DNA from: Agromyces sp. H17E-10
GTDB taxonomy: Bacteria; Actinomycetota; Actinomycetes; Actinomycetales; Microbacteriaceae
Direction: 5' to 3'
Assembly (NCBI RefSeq): GCF_022919715.1
Contig: NZ_CP095042.1
Location: 3,720,001 to 3,784,000 of the forward strand
DNA: 64,000 nt
Below, piece after piece: positions 1 through 12,320 of this stretch (position 1 is the stretch's first letter; the number at the start of each line of letters is the position of its first letter). Made by a program: the position numbers and the translations under genes. A model generated the notes under the pieces. That model saw only the letters and a list, made by a program, of their open reading frames with translations, ran no database searches and was not told where the DNA came from.

Positions 1-1371
1 CTTGACGTCGAAGGCGGTGAGGTCGGCGAGGGTGAACCCGTCGTGCGCGGTCACGAAGTTGAGGCTCGCGAGCGGGCCGCGCTCGGCGCTGAACGTGTTC
101 GACGACCCCGCGAGGCGGGTGGCGAACCGGCCGATGCCGCTGCCGGCCGAGCCCGTCTCCCGCTCGCGGCGCAGGTCGCCGAGCCAGAAGTCGCGCATCC
201 GGTCGCGGTACCGGTCGTTCCACTCGCCGAACCCGGCGGGGAAGTCGCCCGTGCGCCAGCCGCCCGGGCCCACGTCCCAGGGCTCGGCGATGAGCTTCGT
301 CGCGCCGATGACCGGGTCGTCGAGCATGCCCCGCAGCAGCGGGTGGTCGCGCGTGAACTCGCCGTTCGCGTCGCGACCGAGCGTCGCGGCGAGGTCGAGC
401 CGGAATCCGTCGACCTGCAGCTCCTCGGCGAAGTAGCGCATCGAGTCGAGCACGAGCCGCACGGGCGCGGGATTGCCGAAGTGCACGGTGTTGCCGCACC
501 CCGTCGTGTCGACGTATCGGCCGTGCGCGTCATGGCGGTAGTAGCTCGCGTTGTCGATGCCGCGGAAGCTGTACGTCGGCCCTTCGCGACCCTCTTCGGC
601 GGTGTGGTTGTAGACCACGTCGAGCACGACCTCGAGGCCCGCCTCGTGCAGTCGCCGCACCATGCCCGCGAACTCGCGTCGAACGGCGTGCGCACCCTCC
701 GCCTGCGCCGCGGCGCTCGCGTACGGGGCGTGCGCGGCGAAGAAGGCGAGCGTGTTGTAGCCCCAGTAGTTCGGCTTGCCCTGGCGCACGAGACGCTGCT
801 CGGCGACGAAGGCGTGCACGGGCAGCAGTTCGACCGTCGTGACGCCGAGCCCGGTGAGGTACTCGAGCGAGGCGTCGTGAGCGAGGCCCGCGTAGGTGCC
901 GCGCAACGGCTCGGGGATCGCGTGATTGAGCTTCGAGAAGCCCCGCACGTGCGTCTCGTACACGACCGTGCGGTCGAGCGGCACCCCGGGCTTGCCGACG
1001 CCGCCCCAGTCGAACCCGGCGTCGTCGAGCCCGCCGAGCACGACGCCGCGCCAGGAGCCGTCGTTGGCGCGGGCGAGCCCGCGGGCGTAGGGGTCGAGCA
1101 GCGTGTGCACGGGGTTGAAGGCGTGGTCGAACCCGGCCGGCCCGTCGACGCGGAGCCCGTAGTGCGCCCCCGGCACGAGCGCGGCGGAGTCACCCGACCA
1201 CACCCCGTCGGCATCGCGCACGAGCGGCACGCGCTCGGCCGCCCAGTCGAGGTCCTCGGCATCGAACACGACGAGGTCGACGCTCGATGCGTGCTCGGAC
1301 CAGACCCGGATGCGTCCGCCCGCGGCGTCGGCGCGGACGCCGAGGTCGTCGAGGGGATCGGGCGCAGACAT
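1..1371 (-). CDS. glgX: Glycogen debranching enzyme GlgX (3' end outside window)
   Basis: GlgX-type isoamylase hydrolyses alpha-1,6 branch linkages of phosphorylase-trimmed glycogen in the cytosol. The window holds the first 457 codons; the gene runs off the left edge. The translation begins MSAPDPLDDLGV and shows an N-terminal CBM48-like beta domain (about residues 10-110). A GH13 barrel follows, with DVVYNHTAEE (conserved region I), DGFRLDLA (region II, nucleophile Asp), KLIAEPWD (region III, acid Glu) and NFVTAHDGFTLADL (region IV). It is divergent from the cysteine desulfurase gene. The ATG has no Shine-Dalgarno sequence but lies 7 nt after TACTGT, suggesting a leaderless transcript. The family call is firm; GlgX versus TreX is not fully resolved on a partial protein. 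Confidence 0.88.
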   Translation of the reverse strand, partial: MSAPDPLDDLGVRADAAGGRIRVWSEHASSVDLVVFDAEDLDWAAERVPLVRDADGVWSGDSAALVPGAHYGLRVDGPAGFDHAFNPVHTLLDPYARGLARANDGSWRGVVLGGLDDAGFDWGGVGKPGVPLDRTVVYETHVRGFSKLNHAIPEPLRGTYAGLAHDASLEYLTGLGVTTVELLPVHAFVAEQRLVRQGKPNYWGYNTLAFFAAHAPYASAAAQAEGAHAVRREFAGMVRRLHEAGLEVVLDVVYNHTAEEGREGPTYSFRGIDNASYYRHDAHGRYVDTTGCGNTVHFGNPAPVRLVLDSMRYFAEELQVDGFRLDLAATLGRDANGEFTRDHPLLRGMLDDPVIGATKLIAEPWDVGPGGWRTGDFPAGFGEWNDRYRDRMRDFWLGDLRRERETGSAGSGIGRFATRLAGSSNTFSAERGPLASLNFVTAHDGFTLADLTAFDVK

Positions 1372-1378
1372 GCGATCT

Positions 1379-1384
1379 ACAGTA
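1379..1384 (-). promoter_or_regulatory. -10 hexamer TACTGT, leaderless glgX promoter
   Basis: TACTGT on the minus strand ends 7 nt before the glgX ATG, with no ribosome binding site between. This is the geometry of leaderless actinobacterial promoters. Inferred from sequence only. Confidence 0.45.
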
Positions 1385-1473
1385 GTTCTTGCGGGAGCGG
1401 CCGCTGCAAGCGTGTGCAGGCGGCGCGCCGCGGCATCCCGAATCGCAATCGATCGACCACGGAGGGCTGGCGA

Positions 1474-2721
1474 ATGGTCTACCTCGACCACGCGGCGACC
1501 ACGCCCATGCGTCCCGAGGCGATCGAGGCGATGACCGCCGCGCTCGCCGTGGTCGGCAACCCGTCGTCGATCCACAGTGCGGGCCAGCAGGCGAAGCGGC
1601 TGCTCGAGGAGTCGCGTGAGCGCGTGGCCGCGACGCTCGGCGTCGACGGCATCGAGGTGGTCTTCACCGGCAACGGCACCGAGGCGGTCAACCTCGCGAT
1701 CAAGGGACTGTGGTGGCAGCGGCGAACCGCATCCGCCGGGGATGCCGCGGCCGGTGCCGCCCGCCGGCGCATCGTCGTCCCCGCGGGGGAGCATCACGCG
1801 ACCCTCGACACCGTCGACTGGCTCGTCGAGCACGAGGGTGCCGACGTCGTCGAGATCCCGCTCGACGCGGTCGGCCGGCTCCGGCTCGACGTGCTCGAGC
1901 GCGAGCTCGACGACGCGTCGACGATCGCCCTCGTCACGATGTTGTGGGCGAACAACGAGGTCGGCACGATCCAGCCGGTCGAGGAGGTCGCCCGGCTGAC
2001 GGCGCGCGCCGGGGTGCCGCTGCACGTCGACGCGATCGCCGCCTACGGGCAGGTGCCGATCGACGTCCGCTCGCTGCGGCGGTCGACCGAGGCCCCGCGT
2101 GGGGCCGGGCTCGTCGCGCTCAGCGTGTCCGCCCACAAGATCGGCGGGCCGGCCGGAATCGGCGCGCTCGTGCTCGACCGGTCGGCCGCCGTCGAACCGC
2201 TCATCCACGGCGGCGGGCAGCAGCGCAAGGTGCGTTCGGGCACGCAGGACGTCGCCGCGGCGGCGGCGTTCGCGGCGGCCGCGGAGTCGGTTGCCGCGCG
2301 TCTCGACGACGACGCCGAGCGCATGGCCGCCCTGCGCGACCGGGTGATCGACGGCGTCCTCGAGGCGGTGCCGAGCGCGCGGCTCTCGGGCGACGCCGGA
2401 CCGGGCGCCTCGGTGCGCCTGCCGGGCAACGTGCACTTCTCGTTCCCGGGCTGCGAGGGCGACTCGCTCCTCTTCCTGCTCGACGCGGCCGGAGTGGCGG
2501 TGTCCACCGGTTCCGCCTGCCAGGCGGGCGTGCCTGAGCCGTCGCACGTCCTCATGGCGATGGGGCGTACCGAGGCGGACGCTCGCGGCGCCCTGCGCAT
2601 CACGCTCGGGCACACCTCGACCGACGCCGATGTCGACGCGTTCCTCGCCGCCCTGCCTGCGGCTCATGCGCAGGCGGCGCGCGCCGGCCTCGCGGCCCGC
2701 GCGACGTCGTTCGATCGCTGA
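1474..2721 (+). CDS. Cysteine desulfurase (NifS/IscS-like, PLP-dependent)
   Basis: Removes sulfur from cysteine as an enzyme persulfide. It sits next to mnmA, so a role as sulfur donor for tRNA thiolation is likely, though it could also feed Fe-S assembly. Length 415 aa. Visible motifs: [10 protein letters not shown] at the N-terminus, GEHHATLD with the PLP-stacking His at about 108, [10 protein letters not shown] with the PLP Lys at about 222, and STGSACQAG with the active Cys at about 349. The usual Gln of the VDAxQ motif appears to be Ala (VDAIAA). The ATG at 1474 is preceded by GGAGGG with 7-nt spacing. An in-frame open frame runs far upstream, but homology begins at this ATG. Confidence 0.9.
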   Translation: MVYLDHAATTPMRPEAIEAMTAALAVVGNPSSIHSAGQQAKRLLEESRERVAATLGVDGIEVVFTGNGTEAVNLAIKGLWWQRRTASAGDAAAGAARRRIVVPAGEHHATLDTVDWLVEHEGADVVEIPLDAVGRLRLDVLERELDDASTIALVTMLWANNEVGTIQPVEEVARLTARAGVPLHVDAIAAYGQVPIDVRSLRRSTEAPRGAGLVALSVSAHKIGGPAGIGALVLDRSAAVEPLIHGGGQQRKVRSGTQDVAAAAAFAAAAESVAARLDDDAERMAALRDRVIDGVLEAVPSARLSGDAGPGASVRLPGNVHFSFPGCEGDSLLFLLDAAGVAVSTGSACQAGVPEPSHVLMAMGRTEADARGALRITLGHTSTDADVDAFLAALPAAHAQAARAGLAARATSFDR

Positions 2722-2757
2722 GCCTCCGCCCGAGGCATCCGTTCAGGCTGCCCTGCC

Positions 2758-2763
2758 TACACT
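2758..2763 (+). promoter_or_regulatory. Possible -10 hexamer TACACT before mnmA
   Basis: TACACT ends 7 nt before the mnmA ATG. A GGAGG lies inside that 7-nt gap, so the gene may be either leaderless from this promoter or translated by Shine-Dalgarno from an upstream transcript. Confidence 0.35.
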
Positions 2764-2770
2764 GGAGGAC

Positions 2771-3910
2771 ATGAAGGTCCTTGCTGCGATGAGCGGCGGC
2801 GTCGACAGCGCCGTCGCGGCTGCGCGCGCCGTCGAGGCGGGACACGACGTCGTGGGCGTGCACCTCGCGCTCAGCCGCATGCCCGGCACGCTGCGCACCG
2901 GCAGCCGCGGCTGCTGCACGATCGAGGACTCGATGGACGCGCAGCGCGCCGCGAACGTGCTCGGCATCCCCTACTACGTGTGGGACTTCTCCGAGCGGTT
3001 CAAGGCCGACGTCGTCGACGACTTCATCGCCGAGTACTCGGCCGGCCGCACTCCGAATCCCTGCATGCGCTGCAACGAGCGCATCAAGTTCGCCGCCCTC
3101 CTCGAGAAGGCGCTCGCCCTCGGCTTCGACGCCGTCGCCACCGGCCACTACGCGAAGGTCGTGACGGGCGACTCGGGAGCCCTCGAACTGCACCGCGCCA
3201 ACGCCGAGGCGAAGGACCAGTCGTATGTCCTCGGCGTGCTCACCGCCGAGCAGCTCGCGCACGCGTACTTCCCGCTCGGCGACACCGCCTCGAAGCAGCT
3301 CGTGCGCGAAGAGGCGGCCCGTCGAGGCCTCAGCGTCGCGCAGAAGCCCGACTCCTACGACATCTGCTTCATCCCCGACGGCGACACGAGGGGCTGGCTC
3401 GCCGACAAGGTCGGCACCGAGCAGGGCGACATCGTCGACCGCTCGGGCGCTGTCGTCGGCTCGCACGACGGTGCGCACGCCTACACGGTCGGCCAGCGTC
3501 GCGGCCTGCGCCTCGGCACGCCGGCCGCCGACGGCAAGCCGCGCTTCGTGCTCGAGGTGCGCCCGAAGGAGAACACGGTCGTCGTCGGGCCGAAGGCGGC
3601 GCTCGCCGTCGGCCTCATCGCGGGCTCGCGCTTCTCGTGGGCGGGACTGGACCCCGTGGCCTCCGGGATCGTCGGCTCGGTCGGCGAGTCGTTCGACTGC
3701 GACGTGCAGATCCGTGCGCACGCCGACCCGGTGCCGGCGCGTGCGACCGTCGAGACGGATGCCTCGGGCGATCCCGAGCTCGTCATCGTCCCCGATTCGC
3801 CGCTCGACGGCGTCGCCCCGGGCCAGACCGCCGTCGTCTACGTCGGCAGCCGCGTGCTCGGGCAGTGCACGATCGATCGCACGGTCAGCGCCGTCCCCGT
3901 CGACGCCTGA
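2771..3910 (+). CDS. mnmA: tRNA-specific 2-thiouridylase MnmA
   Basis: Adenylates and thiolates U34 of tRNA-Lys, -Glu and -Gln, using persulfide sulfur from a cysteine desulfurase, whose gene lies 49 bp upstream. Length 379 aa, typical for the family. The PP-loop [10 protein letters not shown] is at residues 8-17. The catalytic cysteine pair is Cys98 (in NPCMRC) and Cys199 (in DSYDICF), matching the spacing in the E. coli enzyme. The PIAL-type motif GHYAKV follows Cys98. The ATG at 2771 has GGAGG 3-7 nt upstream. Cytosolic. Confidence 0.95.
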   Translation: MKVLAAMSGGVDSAVAAARAVEAGHDVVGVHLALSRMPGTLRTGSRGCCTIEDSMDAQRAANVLGIPYYVWDFSERFKADVVDDFIAEYSAGRTPNPCMRCNERIKFAALLEKALALGFDAVATGHYAKVVTGDSGALELHRANAEAKDQSYVLGVLTAEQLAHAYFPLGDTASKQLVREEAARRGLSVAQKPDSYDICFIPDGDTRGWLADKVGTEQGDIVDRSGAVVGSHDGAHAYTVGQRRGLRLGTPAADGKPRFVLEVRPKENTVVVGPKAALAVGLIAGSRFSWAGLDPVASGIVGSVGESFDCDVQIRAHADPVPARATVETDASGDPELVIVPDSPLDGVAPGQTAVVYVGSRVLGQCTIDRTVSAVPVDA

Positions 3911-3961
3911 GGCCGCGGGGGTCGTCCGCCGAAACGCCGTTCGCGTGTCGGGGGGCTTCGC

Positions 3962-6340
<2,379 letters not shown>

Positions 6341-6373
6341 CGGCGCCGGTGGGGGCCGGCGGAGGGGGAGCAG

Positions 6374-8089
6374 ATGGATGATGCGAGCGATGACGCGCGG
6401 TCCACGACCCGGCGCGGATTCCTGAAGCTCGGCGGCGCGGCGGCGGCAGGAGCGGTCGTCGGGGGCGCGGCCGGCGCCGCCATCACGGCAGGCGTCGCGG
6501 GGGAGCACGCCGCCGCACCCGACTCCGGCCACGGGGCATCCGGCGGGCCCATCGCGCACTGGGTCGTGCTCATGGGCGAGAACCGCTCGTTCGACAACCT
6601 GCTCGGCCGGCTGTACGCACCGGGCGACGAACCGGTCGACGGCACCTTCGAGGGGTTGGCGTTCGGCGACTACGCGAACGACGATCGCGACGGCCGGCGC
6701 ATCCCCGCGCACGTCTACGTCGGGCAGACCGATGTGATCATGGGCAGCCCCGACCCCGACCCGGGCGAGGAGTACCCGCACGTCAACACCCAGCTGTTCG
6801 ACGTGATCGACCCCGCGTCGAACGACGGTGCCGAGGTCGGCGCGATGCGGGCCCCGTTCAACGCGCCGAAGGAGGCCTCCTCGCCGCCGATGAGCGGATT
6901 CGTGCGCGACTACCGTTCGCACCTCCTCGCGCTCCGTCGAGGGGTCGAGCCCGACGAGCGCGAGGTGCGTCGCATCATGGGCGGGTTCGCGCCCGAGATG
7001 CTTCCCGTGCTCTCGACGCTCGCGCGCGAGTTCGCCGTGTTCGACCACTGGCATTGCGCGGTGCCGTCGCAGACCTTCTGCAACCGCTCGTTCTTCCACG
7101 CCTCCACGTCGCACGGGTTCGTGACCAACGTCGAGAACGGCGGCTACCGAAAGTGGCTCGACGCGCCCGCGGCGCCAACGATCTTCAACCGGCTCGAGGA
7201 GGCCGGCCTCAGCTGGCGCATCTACTTCGACGAGCTGCAGCTCATCTCGTTCACGGGATTCCTGCACGCTCCCGCGCTCGAGCGCTACTGGAAGACCGAG
7301 CACTTCGCGACGATGGCCGACTTCGAGCGTGACGCCGCCGCAGGCACCCTGCCCGTGTACGCATTCATCGAGCCGCGCATGGTGTACGACCACAACGACT
7401 TCCACCCACCGGTCGGGCGACTGCGCGAGGGTGAAGTCGACGGCGAGCTCATCGTCGACAGCGCGATCTCCGACGTCCGGGCCGGCGATGCGCTCGTACA
7501 CCGGGTGTACGAAGCGGTCAAGGGCGGGGGGTCGACGACGGGATCGAACGCGCTCAACACGCTGCTGCTCATCACGTTCGACGAGCACGGCGGCACCTAC
7601 GACCACGTCGCACCGCCGACCGCGACGCCGCCAGGGCGCCGCGAGCCGGGTGAGATGGGGTTCGAGTTCGACCGGCTCGGTGTGCGGGTGCCGGCGATCG
7701 CCGTCTCGGCGTACACCCGTGCGGGCACCGTCGTGCGCGACGAGTACCATCACGCCGCCCTCGTCGCGACGCTCGCGCACGAGCACGGGCTCGAGGAGCT
7801 CACCGAACGCGATCGCGGGGCGCGCCGACTCCATGCGGCCCTCAACCTCGACGATGCGCGCGCTCCCGAGACCTGGCCGTCGCCGACGCCCCAGTTCGTG
7901 CCGCCGAACCCCGAGTCCGGCGGCCACCCGGCGGCGAGGCATCCCGATCGCCCCCTGAGCCCGCCGGCACGCGGGCTCCTCGGGCTCCTGCTCGCCAAGG
8001 TCGCGCCCGACGAGGCCATGCCCGAGACGTACGCAGATGCGCTCGACGTGCTCGAGCGCCACGGGCACGGCCTCTTCGGGGCGTCGTGA
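6374..8089 (+). CDS. Tat-exported phosphoesterase (phospholipase C / acid phosphatase family)
   Basis: Member of the phosphoesterase family that includes bacterial phospholipase C and AcpA-type acid phosphatases. Length 571 aa. The N-terminus has a twin-arginine signal (TTRRGFLKLGG, residues 11-21) and an Ala/Gly-rich hydrophobic stretch, so export by Tat is expected. Metal- and substrate-site motifs are visible: MGENRSFDNLLG (about 70), FDHWHCAVPSQTFCNRSF (about 222), EPRMVYDHNDFHPP (about 334) and TFDEHGGTYDHVAPP (about 400). The ATG has GGAGGGGGAG just upstream. The substrate cannot be assigned; a Pi-scavenging or lipid-degrading role is possible. It lies between ligA and gatC with no functional link to either. 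Confidence 0.85.
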   Translation: MDDASDDARSTTRRGFLKLGGAAAAGAVVGGAAGAAITAGVAGEHAAAPDSGHGASGGPIAHWVVLMGENRSFDNLLGRLYAPGDEPVDGTFEGLAFGDYANDDRDGRRIPAHVYVGQTDVIMGSPDPDPGEEYPHVNTQLFDVIDPASNDGAEVGAMRAPFNAPKEASSPPMSGFVRDYRSHLLALRRGVEPDEREVRRIMGGFAPEMLPVLSTLAREFAVFDHWHCAVPSQTFCNRSFFHASTSHGFVTNVENGGYRKWLDAPAAPTIFNRLEEAGLSWRIYFDELQLISFTGFLHAPALERYWKTEHFATMADFERDAAAGTLPVYAFIEPRMVYDHNDFHPPVGRLREGEVDGELIVDSAISDVRAGDALVHRVYEAVKGGGSTTGSNALNTLLLITFDEHGGTYDHVAPPTATPPGRREPGEMGFEFDRLGVRVPAIAVSAYTRAGTVVRDEYHHAALVATLAHEHGLEELTERDRGARRLHAALNLDDARAPETWPSPTPQFVPPNPESGGHPAARHPDRPLSPPARGLLGLLLAKVAPDEAMPETYADALDVLERHGHGLFGAS

Positions 8090-8117
8090 CGGGACGCACC
8101 CCGAGAGAACGCCCCGA

Positions 8118-8123
8118 TAGAAT
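8118..8123 (+). promoter_or_regulatory. -10 hexamer TAGAAT for gatCAB
   Basis: TAGAAT lies 33 nt before the gatC ATG and just after the upstream gene ends. It is the best -10 candidate for the gatCAB operon. No clear -35 seen. Confidence 0.35.
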
Positions 8124-8156
8124 CGGTGCATCCCGTCACGACACGTTCGGAGCAGC

Positions 8157-8459
8157 ATGCCTGAAATCAGTGCCGAGCAGGTCGCGCATCTCGCGACCCT
8201 CGCTCGCATCGCGCTCACCGAAGAGGAGATCGCGCACCTCACCACCGAGCTCGGCCAGATCATGCAGGCCGTCGAGCAGGTGAATCGCGTCGCGACCCCC
8301 GAGGTGCCGCCCACCAGCCACCCCATCCCGATGCAGAACGTCTTCCGCGCCGACGTCGTGACCGACGACGTGCTGACGCCCGCGCAGGCGCTCGCCGGCG
8401 CCCCCGAGCGCGACGGCGACCGGTTCGTCGTCTCCGCGATCCTGGGGGAGGAGCAGTGA
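8157..8459 (+). CDS. gatC: Asp/Glu-tRNA amidotransferase subunit GatC
   Basis: Small subunit of GatCAB, which converts Glu-tRNA(Gln) or Asp-tRNA(Asn) to the amidated form. GatC wraps around and stabilises GatA/GatB. Length 100 aa. The start [20 protein letters not shown] and the Pro-rich C-terminal half ([14 protein letters not shown]) are typical. The stop overlaps the GTG of gatA by 4 nt (GTGA), implying translational coupling. The ribosome binding site is weak (GGAGCAGC). Confidence 0.95.
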   Translation: MPEISAEQVAHLATLARIALTEEEIAHLTTELGQIMQAVEQVNRVATPEVPPTSHPIPMQNVFRADVVTDDVLTPAQALAGAPERDGDRFVVSAILGEEQ

Positions 8460-9997
8460 GCCACGCCGACGACCTCATCCGGCTGAACGCCGCCGACCTC
8501 GCGGGCCGCCTCACCGCCGGCGACGTCTCGTCCGTCGAGGCGACCCGGGCGCACCTCGACCGCATCGCCGCCGTGGACGGCGCCGTGCACGCGTTCCTCC
8601 ACGTCGACGCCGAACGCGCCCTCGCGGCCGCCGCGGAGGTCGACCGCGCCCGCGCCGCCGGCGAGTCGCTCGGCGAGCTCGCGGGGGTGCCGATCGCCGT
8701 CAAGGACGTGCTCGTCACCGAGGGCATGCCCTCGACGTCGGGCTCCAAGATCCTCGAGGGGTGGATCCCGCCCTACGACGCGACGCCCGTGCGCAAGGTC
8801 CGCGAGGCAGGGCTCATCCCGCTCGGCAAGACCAACATGGACGAGTTCGCGATGGGCTCGTCGACCGAGCACTCGGCTTACGGTCCGACCCACAACCCGT
8901 GGGACCTCGAGCGCATCCCCGGCGGCTCGGGCGGCGGCTCGGCCGCCTCGGTCGCCGCGTTCGAGGCACCGCTCGCGCTCGGCAGCGACACCGGCGGCTC
9001 GATCCGCCAGCCCGCGCACGTGACCGGCACGGTCGGCGTGAAGCCGACCTACGGCGCCGTCAGCCGCTACGGCTCGATCGCGCTCGCGTCGAGCCTCGAC
9101 CAGATCGGCCCCGTGACTCGTGCGGTGCTCGACGCGGCGCTCCTGCACGACGTCATCGCGGGTCACGACCCGCACGACTCGACGTCGATCGACATGGCCT
9201 GGCCCTCGATGGCCGAGGCGGCGCGCAACGCCGACGTGAAGGGTTTGCGCATCGGCGTCGTGAAGGAGCTCGACTCCGACGGATTCCAGGCGGGCGTGCG
9301 TCAGCGGTTCCACGAGTCGCTCGACCTCCTCGAGAAGCAGGGTGCCGAGATCGTCGAGGTCTCCGCCCCGAACTTCGAGTACTCGATCGCGGCCTACTAC
9401 CTCATCCTTCCGGCTGAGGCGTCGTCGAACCTCGCGAAGTTCGACTCGGTGCGCTTCGGCCTGCGGGTGACGCCCGACGGCGGTGGCACGGTCGAGCAGG
9501 TCATGGCCGCGACGCGCGAAGCCGGCTTCGGTCCCGAGGTCAAGCGCCGCATCATCCTCGGCACCTACGCGCTCTCGGCGGGCTACTACGACGCGTACTA
9601 CGGCAGCGCGCAGAAGGTGCGCACGCTCGTGCAGCGCGACTTCGACGCGGCCTTCGAGCAGGTCGATGTGCTCGCCACGCCGACCGCGCCGACCACCGCG
9701 TTCCGGCTGGGCGAGAAGCTCGACGACCCGCTCGCGATGTACCTCAACGACGTCGCGACGATCCCGGCGAACCTCGCCGGCGTCCCGGGCATCTCGCTGC
9801 CCTCGGGCCTCGCGCCCGAGGACGGCCTGCCGGTCGGCATCCAGTTCCTCGCGCCGGCGCGCGAGGACGCACGCCTCTACAACGTCGGTAGCGCGCTCGA
9901 GCAGCTGCTCGTCGCCGAGTGGGGCGGACCCATCCTCGCGAAGGCGCCCGACCTGACCACCCACGAGCTCACCGCGACCGAGGAGGGCGCACTCTGA
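8456..9997 (+). CDS. gatA: Asp/Glu-tRNA amidotransferase subunit GatA
   Basis: Amidase subunit that releases ammonia from glutamine for the GatB reaction. Length 513 aa. The amidase-signature Ser-cisSer-Lys triad is intact: Lys83 (PIAVKDVL), Ser158 ([10 protein letters not shown]) and Ser182 ([11 protein letters not shown]). The GTG start at 8456 overlaps the gatC stop. The stop TGA overlaps the gatB ATG by one base (TGATG). Both overlaps fit one polycistronic, stoichiometric unit. Confidence 0.96.
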   Translation: MSHADDLIRLNAADLAGRLTAGDVSSVEATRAHLDRIAAVDGAVHAFLHVDAERALAAAAEVDRARAAGESLGELAGVPIAVKDVLVTEGMPSTSGSKILEGWIPPYDATPVRKVREAGLIPLGKTNMDEFAMGSSTEHSAYGPTHNPWDLERIPGGSGGGSAASVAAFEAPLALGSDTGGSIRQPAHVTGTVGVKPTYGAVSRYGSIALASSLDQIGPVTRAVLDAALLHDVIAGHDPHDSTSIDMAWPSMAEAARNADVKGLRIGVVKELDSDGFQAGVRQRFHESLDLLEKQGAEIVEVSAPNFEYSIAAYYLILPAEASSNLAKFDSVRFGLRVTPDGGGTVEQVMAATREAGFGPEVKRRIILGTYALSAGYYDAYYGSAQKVRTLVQRDFDAAFEQVDVLATPTAPTTAFRLGEKLDDPLAMYLNDVATIPANLAGVPGISLPSGLAPEDGLPVGIQFLAPAREDARLYNVGSALEQLLVAEWGGPILAKAPDLTTHELTATEEGAL

Positions 9998-11514
9998 TGG
10001 CGCGCGTCGAACTGATGGACTACGACAAGGCGCTCGAGCTCTTCGAGCCGGTGATCGGCCTCGAGGTGCACGTCGAGCTCAACACCGAGACCAAGATGTT
10101 CTCGCCCGCGCCGAACCCGGCGAACGAGAAGTACCACGGCGCCGAGCCGAACACGCTCGTCTCGCCCGTGTGCCTCGGCCTGCCCGGATCGCTGCCCGTC
10201 GTGAACGGCGAAGCGGTCGAGAAGTCGATCTCGCTCGGCCTGGCGCTCGGGTGCTCGATCGCCGCGTCGAGCCGCTTCGCGCGCAAGAACTACTTCTACC
10301 CCGACCTCGCGAAGAACTACCAGATCTCCCAGTACGACGAGCCGATCGCGTTCGAGGGCTCGGTCGAGGTCGAGCTCGCCGACGGACGCACCTTCCAGGT
10401 GCCGATCGAGCGCGCCCACATGGAGGAGGACGCGGGCAAGCTCACGCACGTGGGTGGCGCGACCGGTCGCATCCAGGGCGCCGAGTACTCGCTCGTCGAC
10501 TACAACCGTGCCGGGGTGCCGCTCGTCGAGATCGTCACGAAGCCGATCTTCGGCGCCGAGGGCGATGCGCCCGAACTGGCGAAGGCATACGTGTCGACGA
10601 TCCGCGACATCGCGATCGCGCTCGGCATCTCCGAGGCCCGCATGGAGCGCGGCAACCTGCGCTGCGACGCGAACGTCTCGCTGCGCCCGCGCGGTGCGGA
10701 GAAGCTCGGCATCCGCACCGAGACGAAGAACGTGAACTCGTTCCGTTCGATCGAGCGGGCGGTGCGCTACGAGATCCAGCGCCAGGCCGCGATCCTCGCG
10801 AAGGGCGGCTCGATCACGCAGGAGACCCGGCACTGGCACGAGGACACGGGCACGACGAGCCCCGGCCGTCCGAAGTCCGACGCCGATGACTACCGCTACT
10901 TCCCCGAGCCCGACCTCGTGCCGGTCGTGCCCTCGACCGAGCTCGTCGAGGCGCTGCGTGCGGCGCTCCCCGAAGCGCCCGCAGCGCGCCGGCGCCGGCT
11001 CAAGGCCGAGTGGGGCTTCACCGACCTCGAGTTCCAGGACGTCGTGAACGGCGGTCTCCTCAACGAGGTCTCCGCGACGATCGAAGCCGGCGCGAGCCCG
11101 GCCGCCGCCCGCAAGTGGTGGACGGGCGAGCTCACCCGGCTCGCGAACGCGAGCGAGACGGATGCCTCGGCGCTGGCCTCGCCCGAGCACGTCGCCGAGC
11201 TCGCCGCGCTCGTCGATGCCGGCACGCTCACCGACCGCCTCGCACGCCAGGTGCTCGAGGGCGTCGTCGCGGGCGAGGGCTCGCCGCAGGAGATCGTCGA
11301 CGCCCGTGGGCTCGCGGTCGTGTCCGACGACGGCGCATTGATCGCCGCGATCGACGAGGCCCTCGCCTCGCAGCCCGATGTGCTCGCGAAGATCCGCGAC
11401 GGCAAGGTGCAGGCCGCCGGTGCCGTGATCGGGGCCGTCATGAAGGCGATGCAGGGCAAGGCCGACGCGGCTCGCGTGCGCGAGCTCGTGCTCGAGCGCG
11501 CCCAGCAGTCGTAG
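9997..11514 (+). CDS. gatB: Asp/Glu-tRNA amidotransferase subunit GatB
   Basis: Kinase/transamidase subunit that phosphorylates the misacylated glutamyl or aspartyl group and transfers ammonia to it. Length 505 aa. Signature segments: [20 protein letters not shown] (about 17-36), [43 protein letters not shown], and a C-terminal YqeY-like tail domain (about 360-500) that binds tRNA. The ATG at 9997 overlaps the gatA stop, with AGGAGG 10-15 nt upstream. The frame is open further upstream, but MARVELMDY is the family-like start. Confidence 0.96.
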   Translation: MARVELMDYDKALELFEPVIGLEVHVELNTETKMFSPAPNPANEKYHGAEPNTLVSPVCLGLPGSLPVVNGEAVEKSISLGLALGCSIAASSRFARKNYFYPDLAKNYQISQYDEPIAFEGSVEVELADGRTFQVPIERAHMEEDAGKLTHVGGATGRIQGAEYSLVDYNRAGVPLVEIVTKPIFGAEGDAPELAKAYVSTIRDIAIALGISEARMERGNLRCDANVSLRPRGAEKLGIRTETKNVNSFRSIERAVRYEIQRQAAILAKGGSITQETRHWHEDTGTTSPGRPKSDADDYRYFPEPDLVPVVPSTELVEALRAALPEAPAARRRRLKAEWGFTDLEFQDVVNGGLLNEVSATIEAGASPAAARKWWTGELTRLANASETDASALASPEHVAELAALVDAGTLTDRLARQVLEGVVAGEGSPQEIVDARGLAVVSDDGALIAAIDEALASQPDVLAKIRDGKVQAAGAVIGAVMKAMQGKADAARVRELVLERAQQS

Positions 11515-11526
11515 GGCGCGGCTTCC

Positions 11527-11565
11527 GAGAGCCGGGTCGAGGGCGGATGCCTCGGCCCGGCTCTC
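11527..11565 (+). terminator. Hairpin after gatB
   Basis: GAGAGCCGGG (11527-11536) pairs with CCCGGCTCTC (11556-11565), extended inside by CGAGG/CCTCG. It begins 13 nt after the gatB stop. No U-tract follows, as is common in high-GC actinobacteria. Confidence 0.6.
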
Positions 11566-11627
11566 AGCCGTTTCAAGGCGGGCACCGCGAGAATGCATGG
11601 ACACCCTTCACGATCAGCGAGGACACC

Positions 11628-12257
11628 ATGGGATTCTTCGATCGACTCTTCGGCGCCCCCGAACCGCAGCGCCCGCTGCCCCAGGCGCCGGCCCGTCAGC
11701 TCACGCAGGATGAGCTCGCGATCGAGCGCTACCGCTACCTGCTGCGCACGGCTCCGCCGGAGGCGATCGAACAAGTGCACGCAGAGGCGTTCGCGAAGCT
11801 CACGCCCGAGCAGCGTCAGCAGGTCTACCGCGCACTCGCCGACCAGGCTCCGGCGGGGGAGCGACTCGTCTCGGACGAGCCGAGCGCACTCGCGCGTGCG
11901 GCTACCAGGCAGGAGCTGCGCGCGCCCGGCAGCATGGAGCGCGCCTTCGCGAATGCTGCCCCCGCGGGGCCGGCAGGCCAGGCCGGTGCCGCCGGCCGTC
12001 CCGGCGGCCCGTCGTTCGGCTCGATGTTCGGCAGCTCGCTGCTCGGCTCCATCGCCGGAGTCGTGGTCGGTACCGCGATCGCCGACGCGATCCTCCCGGA
12101 TGCGACCTCGTTCGACGCCGGCGGCGATCAGGGGGCGGCCGACACCGGGGCGGACCCGGGCTCGGTCGATGCATCGGGCGACACCGGTGGAGACTTCGGC
12201 GGGTTCGGCGGCGACTTCGGCGGCGGCGACTTCGGCGGCGGCGACTTCGGCTTCTGA
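11628..12257 (+). CDS. Hypothetical protein with Gly-Asp-Phe repeat tail
   Basis: Not recognised with confidence. Length 209 aa. Residues 1-60 (MGFFDRLFG, then a charged helical segment with LTQDELAIERYRYLL and KLTPEQRQQVYRAL) look like a small helical domain. Residues about 100-125 are Ala/Gly/Pro-rich. A glycine-rich hydrophobic stretch at about 125-150 (SLLGSIAGVVVGTAIADAIL) could insert in or lie on the membrane. The C-terminus is acidic and low-complexity, ending in repeated GGDFGG units. The ATG is preceded by GCGAGG. It stands alone between the gatB terminator and dinB. Confidence 0.7.
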   Translation: MGFFDRLFGAPEPQRPLPQAPARQLTQDELAIERYRYLLRTAPPEAIEQVHAEAFAKLTPEQRQQVYRALADQAPAGERLVSDEPSALARAATRQELRAPGSMERAFANAAPAGPAGQAGAAGRPGGPSFGSMFGSSLLGSIAGVVVGTAIADAILPDATSFDAGGDQGAADTGADPGSVDASGDTGGDFGGFGGDFGGGDFGGGDFGF

Positions 12258-12308
12258 GCTGAGACGGCCGGCCGCGCTCGACGAGAACTGGGTGTCGCCG
12301 GCTCAGGA

Positions 12309-12314
12309 TAGGGT
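12309..12314 (+). promoter_or_regulatory. -10 hexamer TAGGGT, leaderless dinB promoter
   Basis: TAGGGT ends exactly 6 nt before the dinB ATG, with no Shine-Dalgarno sequence. No LexA-type box (GAAC-N4-GTTC) was seen nearby, so SOS control is not evident. Confidence 0.5.
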
Positions 12315-12320
12315 CGCAAC

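Noticed and set aside
43..1473. In-frame upstream extension of the cysteine desulfurase
   Set aside because: The extension is antisense to glgX and has no similarity to the family; a good ribosome binding site marks 1474.
12303..12320. SOS (LexA) box before dinB
   Set aside because: No GAAC-N4-GTTC or similar palindrome in the short gap; only a leaderless -10 is present.
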